A stretch of 64,000 nt of DNA. Origin: Todiramphus chloris collaris (taxonomy: Eukaryota; Chordata; Aves; Coraciiformes; Alcedinidae). The position numbers were made by a program, and so were the translations under genes. The notes below the pieces were generated by a model. That model was not told the DNA's origin. It ran no database searches and saw only the letters and a program-made list of their open reading frames with translations. The stretch is taken from contig JANVCC010000018.1 of the NCBI GenBank assembly GCA_025345505.1, positions 40,849,263 through 40,913,262 of the forward strand. The letters are read 5' to 3'. Shown in pieces: positions 24,924-35,835 of the stretch (its first letter is position 1; every line of letters begins with the position of its first letter).

Positions 24924-27105
24924 ATCACGGAATCACAGAATGACCTTTGGAGGTTATCTAGTCCAACATTCCTGCTAAAACAGGTTCACCTAGAACAGGT
25001 TTCAGAAGAATGTATACAGACAGATTTTTAATATCTCCAGAGAAGAAGACTCCACAATATCTCTGAACAGACTGTTCCAGTGCTCTGTCACCTTCAAAGT
25101 AAAGAAGTTTTTCCTTATGCTAGATGGAACTTCCTGTGTGGCAGTTTGTGCTCATTGCCCCTTGTTCTGTCACTGGACACCACCGAAAAGAGACCAGCTC
25201 CATTCTCTTGACACCCACCCTTTAGATATTTATAAGCATTAATAAGATCCCCTCTCAGTCTTCTCTTCTCCAGGCTAAACAGACTCAGGTCTCCCAGCCT
25301 TTCCTCCCAGGAGAGATTCTCCTGTCCTCCAACCATCTTTGTAGCCCTCTGTTGGACTGTCTCCAGTAGTTCCCTGTCTCTCTTGAACTGGGGAGCACAG
25401 AACTGGACACATTACTCTAAATGTGGCCTCACTAGGGCAGAGTAGAGAGGGTTGAGATCTTCCCTCAATGTGCTGTCCGCACTCTTGCTTAAGGGACACC
25501 AGGATACTGTTGTCTTTCTTGGACACAACGGCATATTGCTGGCTCATGGATAACCTGCTGTCCACCAGGACTCACAGGGCCTTCTCTGTGGAGCTGCTTT
25601 CTAAGTAAGGAGTACTAAACTGTACTGGTGCATGAGGTGCATGAGATGCATTATTCCTCCTCAGGTTCAGGACCCTACACTTGACCTTGTTAAACTACAT
25701 TAGGTTCCTCTCTGTCGAACCCTCCAGCCTGTCCAAGTCTTGCTGAATGGCAGCACAGCCTTCTGGTCTATCAGCCACTCTTCCCAGCTTTGTATCATCA
25801 ACAAATTTTCTATTACTTTTTGGTACACTCCATCCCTTCATCCAGGTCATTGAGGAATATGTTGAACTAGACTCTACCCAGTACAGACCCCTGGGGAACA
25901 CCCCTACCTACATGCCTCCAAGTAGACTCTGTGTCACTAATCACAACCCTCTAAGCTTTTTTGTTCAGTCAGTTCTCAATCCACTTCACTGTCCACTCAT
26001 CTAACCCATGTTTCCTAAGCTTACCTATGAGGATGTAATGGGAGACTACTAAAAGTCTTGCTGAAGTTGAAGTAGACAACAACCACTGATGTCCTCTCTT
26101 CTACCCATCCAGTCACGCCATCATAGAAGGCTATCAGATTGGTTAAGCATACTTTCCTCTTGGTGAATCCATGCTGACTACTCCTGATAACCTTCTTTTT
26201 CTCCACATGGTTAGAAATGATCTCCAGAATGAGGTGTACCAGCACCTTTCTAGGGATGGAGGTGAGGTTGACTGGTCTGTAGTTTCCTGTGTCCTCTGCC
26301 TTGGTCTTTTTGAAGACTGGAGTGGCACTGGCCTTCCCCCAGTCCTCAGGCACCTCTCCTGTTCTCCATCACCTTTCGAAAATGATGGAGAGTAGCTTAG
26401 AAATATCAGCAAGCTCCCTCAGTGATTGTGGGTGCATCCCATTGGGGCTGATGGTTTTGTGGGTGTTCATCTTGTCTAAATGATCTCTAAGCTAATCCTT
26501 TTTGATCAAGAGTAAGTGTTCCTTCCTCCAGACTCATACCTCGAGGGGCTGGGAATTCTGAAGGTTGGTCTTAGCAGTAAAGACTGAAGCAAAGAACGCA
26601 TTCAGTAACTTCACCTTCTCTGTATCCTCTCTCACCAGGGCACCAACTCCATTGAGCATCAGGTCCACATTTTCGCTAGTCTTCCTTTTGCTACTGATGC
26701 ACTTGAAGAAGCCCTTCTTGTTGCCTTTGACATCCATTGTGAGATTTAATTCCAAGCGAACCTTGGCCTTCCTCATTGCATTCATAGAATCAGAATTGTC
26801 AGGGTTGGAAGGGACCTTAAAGATCATCTAGTTCCAAACCCCCCTGCCATGGTCAGGGACACCACCCACTGGATCAGGTTGCTCATGTTGCTAGGTTGTT
26901 CCTACATATTCCAAAAACATTGCTATATTCCTCCCAAGGGGCCAGTCACTTTTTTCCACATTCTGTAAACTTCCTTCTTCCAGGTGAGTTTTGTAGAAGG
27001 TCCTTGCTCAACATTATCTCTCCTGATGGCCAGGGTTCTAATCCTACTTATTGCCCTGCTTCTTCCTTGCACGATCCTAAACTCCACCATCTATGCATCA
27101 GTACA
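24924..27105 (-). mobile_element. CR1 LINE, about 2.1 kb, interrupted by another CR1
   Basis: The 3' end is at 24924 with two CR1 tail octamers read in reverse, then 3' UTR and ORF2. Visible on the minus strand: the palm motif region with KFVDDTKLG (near 25800), reverse transcriptase blocks NYRPVNLTS and SQHGFTKRK with VYFNFSKTF (26021-26353), and the linker ahead of the RT domain (26534-26780). The family usually reads VYLDFSKAF, so the first catalytic aspartate is Asn here. The frame is broken in several places. At 26782 it is interrupted by a second CR1 tail and resumes near 26898, ending about 27105 in sequence matching the region between endonuclease and RT. It is the longest LINE piece in the window and is inactive. 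Confidence 0.95.
26782..26897 (-). mobile_element. Short CR1 tail inserted in the larger CR1
   Basis: About 115 bases of CR1 3' end, starting with the typical catagaatcagaattgtc-type tail and gttggaagggacc, in the same orientation as its host element. Sequence on both sides belongs to the larger CR1 (linker region before, cctcccaagg-type region after), so this is a later, heavily 5'-truncated insertion. The right edge is good to about 10 bases. Confidence 0.85.
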
Positions 27106-28127
27106 TCTTGGAGAATGAAACACATGTCCTGGATAACATTTTCAGTTTTGATAACATCATTACAGAAAGACTGAAAACTCCATGAATATAAAAGATTTGT
27201 AGGAGAACAGCAATGTCCAGGTAGTGGTGATTGAGTGGACCGTTTATACTCTGGAAGCAGGCATTAAAAATATAGGAATAGTTAGTCCAGAAAATGTGAA
27301 ACCAAAAGAAAGACACAATGAAAGTATGCCAGGCATTCCAGTATACTTATTTCTATAAAATACATGCTGGCTGTTAGCCTGGTATTTAAAACCAAAACTT
27401 TTGAAACTGGCGTTGTTATTTTTGTAAGAAATAATTAATCAAAGGGACTCACTTCCATATATAACATTTTGCAGAGATTCCAATATCAGCCTAAAATCAG
27501 ATTAATCTTTTTTAAGACTCATCATTGCATAGAACCAAAAGCAATCAATCTTCATGACCAGCTGGTCATCAACTGGTGTCAGGGTAAATGTTCTCATACA
27601 TTAAGGGCAAGAAACAAGTGCTTTAATTTATCTAAATGTTGTGTTACCCTCTGAAAACCAAGTATGGCAGTAGAATAGTGTTTATTCATTCAGTATTTCT
27701 CAAGAACACCCAGATACTTTTAATGTTACACTTTATAACCTGCAATCTCTGTAAGCTCAGATGAGATCTGAAGTCCAAACTGCATTCTCTTGAGATATGC
27801 AATTTGGGATCTTCAGTGGATAATGAAGTTTCTACCCAAAAGGAATATATCAAGAGGAGTAGCCAATTTACACTGCATGGTTAAGTACAGCTCACAGGCT
27901 CACATGTGGAGGCATAGATCATCAGATTAGCAGCAAGGCTGCAGAGTATGCTCTCCTTCCTGGGATGAAGAGTCAATTGCAGCAGCTACTTCTTCATGCC
28001 CTGAGACTCATCTGCAGGCCTGATATTATGCAATGAAGAGATAAAATGCCATTACCACTTTCCTGTTCAAATTGCTCCTTGAATTTCCCTTTTCTTCTTA
28101 ATTCTTGAAGGTGTAACCCTGGGCATT
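27106..28127. other. Stretch without recognisable features
   Basis: Between two CR1 pieces. No coding frame or repeat homology is recognised. Confidence 0.5.
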
Positions 28128-28236
28128 ATCATGGAATCACAGAATGTTAGGGTTTGAAAGGGATATCCAAAGACCATTGAGTCCAACCCCTCTGCCAGAG
28201 CAGGACAAAACTAGAGCAGATCATGCAGAATTGTAT
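28128..28236 (-). mobile_element. Short CR1 3' end
   Basis: Begins with the reversed CR1 tail (atcatggaatcacagaatg) and the conserved gagtccaacccctctgcc block. Truncated after about 110 bases. Confidence 0.9.
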
Positions 28237-29530
28237 ACTATATATGAAAACATGAAGCTACAAATGACAATTACAGGTCAGCACATTTTCTTAAAGCTAG
28301 ATTGACTGTAGTGTGTATATATATATATACAAATAAAAAAAAAAAAAAAAGAAAAAAAAGAGTTGTATTTTTCTCTCTGATTTGAGGGAAAGACAAGTTC
28401 ACAATAGACCATTCAGTGTGAAGGGTCAGTAGAAAGCTACATACTATTATTTCTTATTTATTCAAGAGAGAAAAGGAGTTTTGCAAAGATCTGAAAATGA
28501 CTGTCCAAAGTATCTCTTTTTTCCAGGAATATTAGGAGGCATTGAACCTGTCATCTACTTGTAGAAAGACTTGTAAACATTTATTATTATTATTTATGGA
28601 TTTATGCTTGTCACATGAAAATAAAAGCTGTTTATCAAAAGTAAGTTGTTAGTGTTAAGGGTTAATATAAAATACAGATATTTTATTATTTAGTTTATTC
28701 AGATATTCACAGGTTTTCTTATTCAACTGATAAGCATGATCACAGACCTGTGTTTTCAGATTTGAGAGATAAAAGTGAAATGAAGTATAGATCTGATCAC
28801 CCACCTTTCTAATGGACATTGAAAAACACACTCTGCTCCTGAGGGTCCAAAGGAAAGCACCTTCAAACTGCCAGATTATATACGTTTCTAACTGTAGTGA
28901 ACTGATATACACTTCAGTTGAGCAGGGATGTCAGGCACTGAATTAATATTTTATCTTTTCCTGTGTTCTGGGAAAAGAAAAAGGTTTCTTCTGCCCTGGA
29001 GAAAAAAGCAGAATTCAACCATGAATGAAGAGCAAAGAAAGAACTGGTTATTAGCATTAAGAGTTCTGCATACTCAGTCAGACATCATACATAAGGTAGG
29101 TTACAAGAAGCCAGCTAGACAGAAACTATGCTGCATGGTTCTGTCTCTAAGCTCCTGCTTCACACATTGCTGAAGAATGAAATTTTAGTAACATTTCTTG
29201 TGTCTTATGATACAACTACATTGGAGTTTGCAGTTTAACACACCACCCACCACCTATCATATTTCTAGTGTTATACAAAGATGAGTTTTCTGTTACATTA
29301 GAGAATAATAATCTACAATAAAAATAAATGTAAGAAGCCCTTGACCATCTAACATTTTATGTGCTATTTAGGCTGTTTTGACTAACCCTAAACACAGAAT
29401 CATTGTCCTTTTGCCACATCTGCTTCTATCTAGAATCCTGAGTTGCTAAAATCACATATGATTTCTGCTATAGAATACTAATTTCATTAGAAAAGCTAAT
29501 AATGAGGCCCACAGATCCTGTTCTCTCTTC
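28237..29530. other. Stretch with one simple repeat, no gene seen
   Basis: Contains the TA/A tract at 28311-28372. The longest open frame (28928-29173, plus) has no recognisable motif. Confidence 0.5.
28311..28372. repeat. (TG)n(TA)n followed by A-rich tract
   Basis: Short TG then TA dinucleotide repeat to about 28329, then about 17 A, a G and 8 A. Confidence 0.9.
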
Positions 29531-30470
29531 TCTGATTCATCTTTGTTAGCAACATGGACAGTGGGATTGAGTGCACCCTCAGCAAGTTTGTGAACAACAC
29601 CAAATTGTGTCATGTGTTCGACGTGCTGAAGGGAAGGGATGCCATGCAGAGAGACTTTGACAAGTTTGAGAGGTGGGGCCATCCAAACCTCATGAAGTTC
29701 AACAAGGCCAACTGAATGATTCTGCACGTGGGTTGAGGCAATCCCAAATACAGGCTGGGCAATGAATGTATTTTGAGCAACCCTGTGCAGAAGGACCTGA
29801 GGGTGTTGATGAATGAAAAACTGAGTATGAGCCAGCAATATATACTTGCAGCCCAGAGAGCCATTAGCATCCTTGTCTGCATCAAGAGAAGTGTGGCCAG
29901 CAGGTTGAGAGGAGGTCCTCTCCTCTCCTCTCCTCTCCTCTCCTCTCCTCTCCTCTCCTCTCCTGGAGTACTCTGTCCAGTTCTGAGGCCTCCAGTGTAA
30001 GAAAGATAGACCTGCCCAGGTGAGTCCAGAGGAGAGCCCCAGAGATGACCAGGGGGCTGGAACATCTGACCTGTGAAGACAGGTTGAGACAGTTGGGGTT
30101 GTTTAGCCTAGAGAAGTGAAAGCTCTGAGGACTCTTTACAGCAGCCTTCTAATACTTAAAGAGGACCTACAGAAAAGATGAGGAGGGACATTTTATCAGG
30201 AAATCTAGTGATAGGATGTGGGGTAACAGTTTGAAACGGAAAGAGGGTATATTTAGGTTAGATATAAAGAATTTTATTTTTTTTTTTACTGTGAGGGTGG
30301 TGAAACACTATAACAGATTGCTCAGAGAAGTTGTGGATGCCCCTATCCCTGGAAGTGTTCAAGGACAGACTGGATGGGAAGGTGTCCCTGCCTGTGGCAG
30401 GAGGTTTGAAACTAGGTGATCTTTAAGATCCCTTCCAACCTAAACTTCTCTAAGATTCTATTCTATGATG
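29531..30470 (+). mobile_element. CR1 LINE, 5'-truncated, about 0.94 kb
   Basis: Starts inside ORF2 reverse transcriptase, at sequence matching the family's SN-x-DSGIECTLSKF region, and runs to the CR1 tail (attctattctatgatg) at 30470. On the plus strand one frame gives NPVQKDLRVLMNEKLSMSQQ, a well-conserved late-ORF2 block. A (TCCTC)n microsatellite has grown inside it at 29916-29964, in place of the usual pyrimidine-rich CR1 sequence just before the conserved ctggagta. Frame breaks are visible, so it is inactive. Confidence 0.95.
29916..29964. repeat. (TCCTC)n microsatellite inside a CR1
   Basis: Nine perfect TCCTC units plus a partial one. The CR1 family carries an imperfect pyrimidine stretch at this point, the likely seed of the expansion. 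Confidence 0.97.
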
Positions 30471-33400
30471 AATACCCATCTGAAGATCTTACATTATTAC
30501 TGCTGATGTATCTGTAGAGAACAGAGAACCACAACCCTGTGATAACCATTTGCATTAAAGTATTTTATTCTGAGGCCCTTCTGCTTTTTAAAAAGAGAAT
30601 TAGGTTAAAAATCTTGGCAGCCTTCAGAGAATAGGCATCTTTATTTCTTAACTTTTAGCAAGAAAAACAAGCTCTCTCTTCTGGTACATATGCTTCTAGC
30701 ACTGAAAAGTCCTGCTTATTCATGCCAGTGGGCTAAACATATAATAAGGCAAGCACAAAAACATGTCTTGAAACATAGAAAGGCTCAAAATTAAATCAGC
30801 TTCTTAGACCACCACCAACAGTAGATAGCTAAGAGAAATACAGACTAAAGAGTTTAAGTCATTGTTATAAAAATATTTTTTAAACTGACAATGGGTTTGT
30901 ATACCCATAAAAGTGGTTTAAATGTTCCCTTAAATGCAGTCTCAGGCATAGCTGTGTGTAAAAGCCATAGCAAGAGATCTGTAATGTATAAATTGTACAT
31001 TCAGCCTCCATTAAAGTAACATTTAATTTGTTTCCCCTAATGATTTTAACCATGCAACTGATTAATGCCACTGGCATTGTAGAAAATTGGAAGTAGAATA
31101 GCTTCAGGTGTAAAGTGTGGTTACTTCATTGCCCTACTTAGCTAAGAAGTAAATTGAATGCTTGTTGGTTAGGTAGAAATCTTGATTTGCCACATTCCTA
31201 TAGCTATTTTCTTGTTATTTAAAATTTGATTGTATTTGACACTGTTGAATTGGGTTCATTTCTCTGATATTCAGTGACAGTTTCCTTTATCACATATGGG
31301 GAACTTGCTTTCCAAAGTTTCCATTTCCCTTTCCATCCAATTGGGAACGGTATTTAACCTAGAATGGTTAAGACTTTTTAGCTTTAACTCTTGGGAAATT
31401 TGAGCAATGAACACTTTGATGTCTGGCCCTATTAGTGAGTCTGTTCAAGATGTCAGGGATCTCTCAGGACCTCAGAATGGCACCACAATGCTTCTCATTA
31501 TGTAGTTATCAACAGTCACCTAGTTAATTAGAGATGGAGGGTCTTAAATTGATTTTCGTCTCAATAGTTGTCCCAAAGAAACTTTCCAAACTATGGTCAA
31601 GACTCATCATATGCTTGAAACTTGTTCCTGTCTTGTTTGAGGGTTTGTTTGCAACGAGGTTGTTTTAAAGCAACAGATGTTGAATACAAGCTCTTTTCTT
31701 TATACAGTGTAGGTCAGCCAATAAGGCAGTTTTCCAAGAAGGGGGATGCACATCATTTTTCCATCTGAATAAATTCAAATCCATATATTTTTTCTTACCA
31801 GAAAGTAGCATAAGAAGAATGAAATGAACGCTAATGCAGGAAATGCAAACACTTCTTGATGTTTAGGTGCAATACAAAAGAGAATTCAAGATTAGTGGGC
31901 CCAACTAATCTTGTCTCAGAGAACATCTGATTCTCTTAATTCCTGAGCAAGTCTTTACCCTGAAAGTAAAGACATCATAGGTCATAAATCTTAAGAATGA
32001 GCCTAATCTACACAAAAATATCTCTAAAAAACTTACAGAAATGTCCATGAAAGGACAAAGAGAAATTTCTGTCATTCCATCTGAAAAGACTCATGTTTTC
32101 TCCCTCCATTCTCTCATCACTGAATTAACTTCTGTCCAATGATATGGTTTTAACACGAGGAATTAAAAATAAGCCTTCCAAAGTATCATCTTTTTTAGTG
32201 TTTAGAAAACTCTTGTTAAGATATATGGCTTTTATCCTCTTGGACTGAGGAAAGACTTTCCCTAGGCACTTTTAAGGAGGCTGGAAAGCTTACTCTGTTC
32301 TTTAGTTAAAAAATAAATAATTTTTCATAACTATGTTCTGTCCTGAGATTAGTCCTTTGGGGGAGCATTCAAAGCATTTTGTGTACAACCACTATACCAA
32401 ACCTCTTGGATGACAAGGAGGAAAGACTGTCTAGATATCTGGATCCAGAGAAACATGCTCCATTGCTTGTATCTGTCATAACTGAGGTCCACAAATAAAA
32501 CAGCATGTCACATATGAAGCATTAATGTACACTATGAAGTAGAAAAGAGTAGACAACTGCAGAACTAGTGGGTTTAGAATTGTAACCTAGGTTATCTAGG
32601 TTATCTAAATTTTCACTGTGTGCTACTTTAGAGATGCATGTTCTTTTTTCATTGGAAAGGAGAGTTGTTCACTTTAAGCAGCTACCAGAGTCAATAGAAA
32701 CTTGATAGAAAATTGCTCTGCCATTGGCAAGCATGATCCATGGTCTGCCTGCACAGTTATGTGTTGCTCAAATGTCCTCTGAAATTAGTTTTTATTTTTT
32801 ATTATATTTTCCCTGATTATCATTATTACCCTGATTTGTCTGGGTCCCATGAGTGAGACATTTCCTGGAACTTAATTTTAAGTCTGTATAGCATTACAAA
32901 AACACAGTGTAGCTTGTGTCTGCTTTTTAAATGTTTAACCTAAAGCAGTATTTTTTAAGAGAATACATTACAGAACTTAGTTACACTTTCACCACTGACA
33001 ACCTCCCAGATGGAATATGACAGAACTTGACTAAACCAGGAACCTTTATTTATTATTGTGGCAACTTTGTTGTTCTCTGTATGGGGATTGTCTCCTTAAG
33101 AATTCTAACAACTGTTGGTACTTTCTGATTAGTAATTTTTAGGAAGTTATTTTAGTAAGCTGATAAAGTCAGCAGAAATACCTGTCCTCCTTTAAAACCT
33201 CTAGGCTCTAATACTTTAACATGTCTGTGGTTTGTTTTTTTTTAAATTTTAATAAAAACTCATTAGAGCTACAAGCTTCATTTCAGATTTCTCATTAGCA
33301 GACACAAAAAGGCACAGAAGCCTGCACCCTTTGCAACACAAGAAAAAGTGGTTTTGAATTCTTCAAAGCAAACATTTTTCTTAGAGGCCCTAACCCTTCA

Positions 33401-33638
33401 TCTCCATCCTACAAGAAAAGGAAATGAAAGGGAGCAGTTACAATTCATGAACATTAGAACATCATCTGGAAATGTTACTCATTCAGTTCTTTACCTTAAT
33501 GCTATAGGCTACTTCCACAAAAATATTTAGGGTGTGCTCCTGTTCAGACCCAGGTCAGCACTGTTTTTGGAGCTGGTGAGAGGAACAACAATATGAAGCC
33601 CTGAATGTTCCTTGGTCTCTTGTGGATTTGTTTCATAT
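30471..33638. other. Stretch without recognisable genes or repeats
   Basis: AT-rich. The only local structure seen is a small direct repeat of taggttatc at about 32587-32606. Nothing else is supported. Confidence 0.5.
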
Positions 33639-34073
33639 TCATAGAAACATAGAATTGTTTTGGTTGGAAAAGATCTTTAAGATCATTGAGTCCAACTACT
33701 AACCCAGCACTACCAAGTCCACCACTAAATGTGTCCCTCAGAATCACATCTACACATTTTTAAAATACCTCCAGGGTTGGGTACTCCACTAAATCCCTGG
33801 GCAGCCAGTTCCCGTACTTAGCAACCCTTTTAGTGAAGGATTTTTTCCTAATGTCCAATCTAAACCTCCCATGGTGCAGCTGCAGGTAATTTCCTCTTGT
33901 CCTACCATTTATTATTTGGGAGAAGAAAACAACCACGACTTTGATGAAACTTTCTTCCAGGTATTTGTAGAAAATGATAAGGTCTCTCAGACACCTTTTC
34001 TCCAGGTAAACAACTCCAGATCCTTCAGTTGGCCCTCCTAAGACCTGTTCTCTAGACTTTTTACCAGCTTCTA
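33639..34073 (-). mobile_element. CR1 LINE 3' piece, about 0.43 kb
   Basis: The reversed CR1 tail is at 33639 (tcatagaaacatagaattg), followed by 3' UTR and the last codons of ORF2. On the minus strand a frame gives RDLIIFYKYLEESF and GRTRGNYLQLHHGRFRLDI, the conserved CR1 C-terminus. It is truncated at about 34073 next to an AT-rich duplicated hairpin. Confidence 0.95.
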
Positions 34074-34078
34074 TCGTA

Positions 34079-34137
34079 ATGTATTTGATATATTCTATCA
34101 AATGGGTATATATTTGATATATTCTATCATATAGGGT
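34079..34137. repeat. Two-copy AT-rich tandem repeat with internal hairpin
   Basis: A unit of about 29 bases, starting tttgatatattctatc, is present nearly twice. The first copy contains the inverted repeat TTTGATA...TATCAAA around a 5-base loop. It sits exactly at the 5' truncation point of the CR1 to its left. Confidence 0.85.
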
Positions 34138-34204
34138 CTGAAAAGTGTAGGTCTTCAAAAGACATTTTCATCCAAATTGGGTTGTTTAGGCAACTCATAA
34201 GCTT

Positions 34205-34280
34205 TGGAAGGGGGGGGGTTGGACTCAATGATCTTCGGAGGACCCTTCCAGCTCTTAACATTCTGTGATTCTGTGATTTG
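34205..34280 (+). mobile_element. Very short CR1 3' end
   Basis: About 75 bases: a nine-G run, then the conserved ttggactcaatgatctt block and two intact tail octamers (attctgtg) at about 34260-34278. Confidence 0.9.
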
Positions 34281-35283
34281 GTACTACATAATCTCTGTAG
34301 ATGCTTTCTTTCTTTAATTTTTGTTTGCTTTTTTTTCTCTCAGCAGAATATATGCTTCAGGAAATTCCTCTTCAAAGTTTTAAACAGTTAAATGTTCTCT
34401 CTTGCACATATTCACTGGTAGGCATTTCTCTGTTCATCTTCTCTAACTAAAGAATATACCTATATATAATGAAAACTTCACTGATTAGAATATGCCCTGG
34501 GCAGACACAGGAAAGGGGTTGAGATGCACCCTCTTCTCTGGCTAATTGGCTTAAGAAGTTACATGTTCTTTTATTTGTTTTCCCTTCCTCAGAAGAACAT
34601 TCCAAATAAAATATATCTACAATGTAGTAGTTAATTTCTTGGATCTGTCTATATTGTCTCACTTTTCCAAATATTCATTAGGTAAAAAGAGGTATATGGT
34701 AAATAGGTAGAGCACTCATATAGTATGGATGAGACCTGGCTTCCTATTGTGCTTTCTTCCACATATTGTGCTATTCTGCTATGCCTAGTTAGAGAACCAT
34801 TTAGCCATTTTATTTTCATATAAGAATTAGAATATGCATACTAACAAATTAAGCAAATAAGCCTCCTATTCATTTATTAAACCAGTATGGAACCACAAGT
34901 GAATTTGTTAGACAGCCTGAAACTATATTTTCACTGCTTTCTTTGCCAGCTATAAGCACATCTTTAGATATGTATTTGCCCAAGCAATATTAGAAAATAT
35001 TAAAAATAATTATGCTTAATCTTTCATCTAACATATACAACATAGTACCAAAATGATGTGATAATAATAATTAAATATAATGTTGTGGTTTGGTATTTAT
35101 GTCCATAGTTATGTGTGTATTTTTATATATATAGTAAATAAATATGAAAAAAATAATGAAAATAAATTGAAAGAAAATTGCTGTCAAACAATGCTCTTCT
35201 ATTTGGGAAATTTTCTGTAAGGTATAACCCTTTTGCACTAATTGTACAATGATTCAAATCATGCAAAAAAAAAAAAGTGGTTT
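34281..35283 (-). other. Possible 3' UTR of the minus-strand gene, otherwise featureless
   Basis: Lies directly downstream of the minus-strand coding frames that stop at 35553 and 35284. Polyadenylation-type AATAAA hexamers are present on the minus strand at 34878-34873 and 34814-34809, so a 3' UTR of about 0.7 kb is possible. No repeat is recognised. The UTR reading is inference. Confidence 0.25.
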
Positions 35284-35475
35284 TCATTTAGTTCCCTCGA
35301 CCGAACTGCAGAACTTCCATAGCACAAAGATGAGTTCCAATAAAAGAACAAAACAAATAACAGTTGATATGCACACTGCTGTACTATAATAATCCAATTG
35401 TTTCCCATAGTGCAGAAATGGCATGCAATTTCCACACCTGTGACTCCAGAGAGATGTTATTTGCACAGTTTGGAT
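35284..35475 (-). CDS. Possible second exon or frame for a single-pass membrane segment
   Basis: Open for 63 codons on the minus strand after a possible splice acceptor (cattcag|atcc, exon side starting at 35475). The frame contains a small Cys pair (RCGNC, residues 13-17), then a strong membrane span (about residues 34-53, STVICFVLLLELIFVLW) with one Glu inside it, and a short tail ending SSVEGTK. It starts only 77 bases beyond the stop of the better-supported exon upstream (35553-35835). It could be an alternative last exon, a neighbouring small gene or a chance frame within a 3' UTR. Codon use is plausible but less convincing than upstream. I do not recognise the protein. Confidence 0.25.
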   Translation of the reverse strand: MQTVQITSLWSHRCGNCMPFLHYGKQLDYYSTAVCISTVICFVLLLELIFVLWKFCSSVEGTK

Positions 35476-35552
35476 CTGAATGCCTAGTTAAATTTTGCTA
35501 TGGCGCTTTGGGTCAGATTTATGCTAAATTTCTCTCTTTATAAACTCCATGG

Positions 35553-35835
35553 TCACATATTATTTTCTGGTGTGCTGGTTACATACACTGCTCTCTTGCT
35601 TGGCAGGAAATCTGCCTTGATGATCATCTTCTGCACCTTTGTGTTTAGTAGCCACACCACAAAGGCAACACCTGCAGTGAGAAGTGCCAGCTCCACAGTG
35701 GGGAGAATGAGAAAGGTGGGGACTGTGTTTTCCCCATGGCATTTCATCTGTCTTTCAGTTGTACAGTAAAAACACCAGTGGTTAGTGTCTGAGAAGTGTG
35801 ATTTTATAATATCTTTGTCATCAGATGCTAAAGCA
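35553..35835 (-). CDS. Apparent terminal exon of an unrecognised small single-pass membrane protein
   Basis: On the minus strand a strong acceptor (a T-rich tract, then tgttgccag at 35836 or gctttag at 35828) is followed by an open frame ending TGA at 35553. From the nearer acceptor the exon gives 90 residues. It has a short ectodomain with HWCFYC and KCHGEN (three Cys), a membrane span (about residues 38-60, FLILPTVELALLTAGVAFVV) with one Glu, a basic stretch, and a tail with SKRAVYVTSTPENN. With the farther acceptor the frame adds ALA just before SDDKD, which looks like the end of a signal peptide cut after ALA. Codon choice (many C/G third positions) stands out from the AT-rich flanks. No upstream exon was found, so the start is unknown. 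The layout recalls small type I receptors or signalling adaptors, but no family is recognised. Confidence 0.6.

Noticed and set aside
29452-30065. Overlapping minus-strand open frames of 128 and 151 codons
   Set aside because: Antisense to the plus-strand CR1, and the longer one is extended by the pentanucleotide repeat.
35500-35769. Plus-strand open frame of 89 codons overlapping the minus-strand membrane exon
   Set aside because: It is the shadow of the minus-strand frame, which has the splice acceptor, the membrane span and better codon choice.
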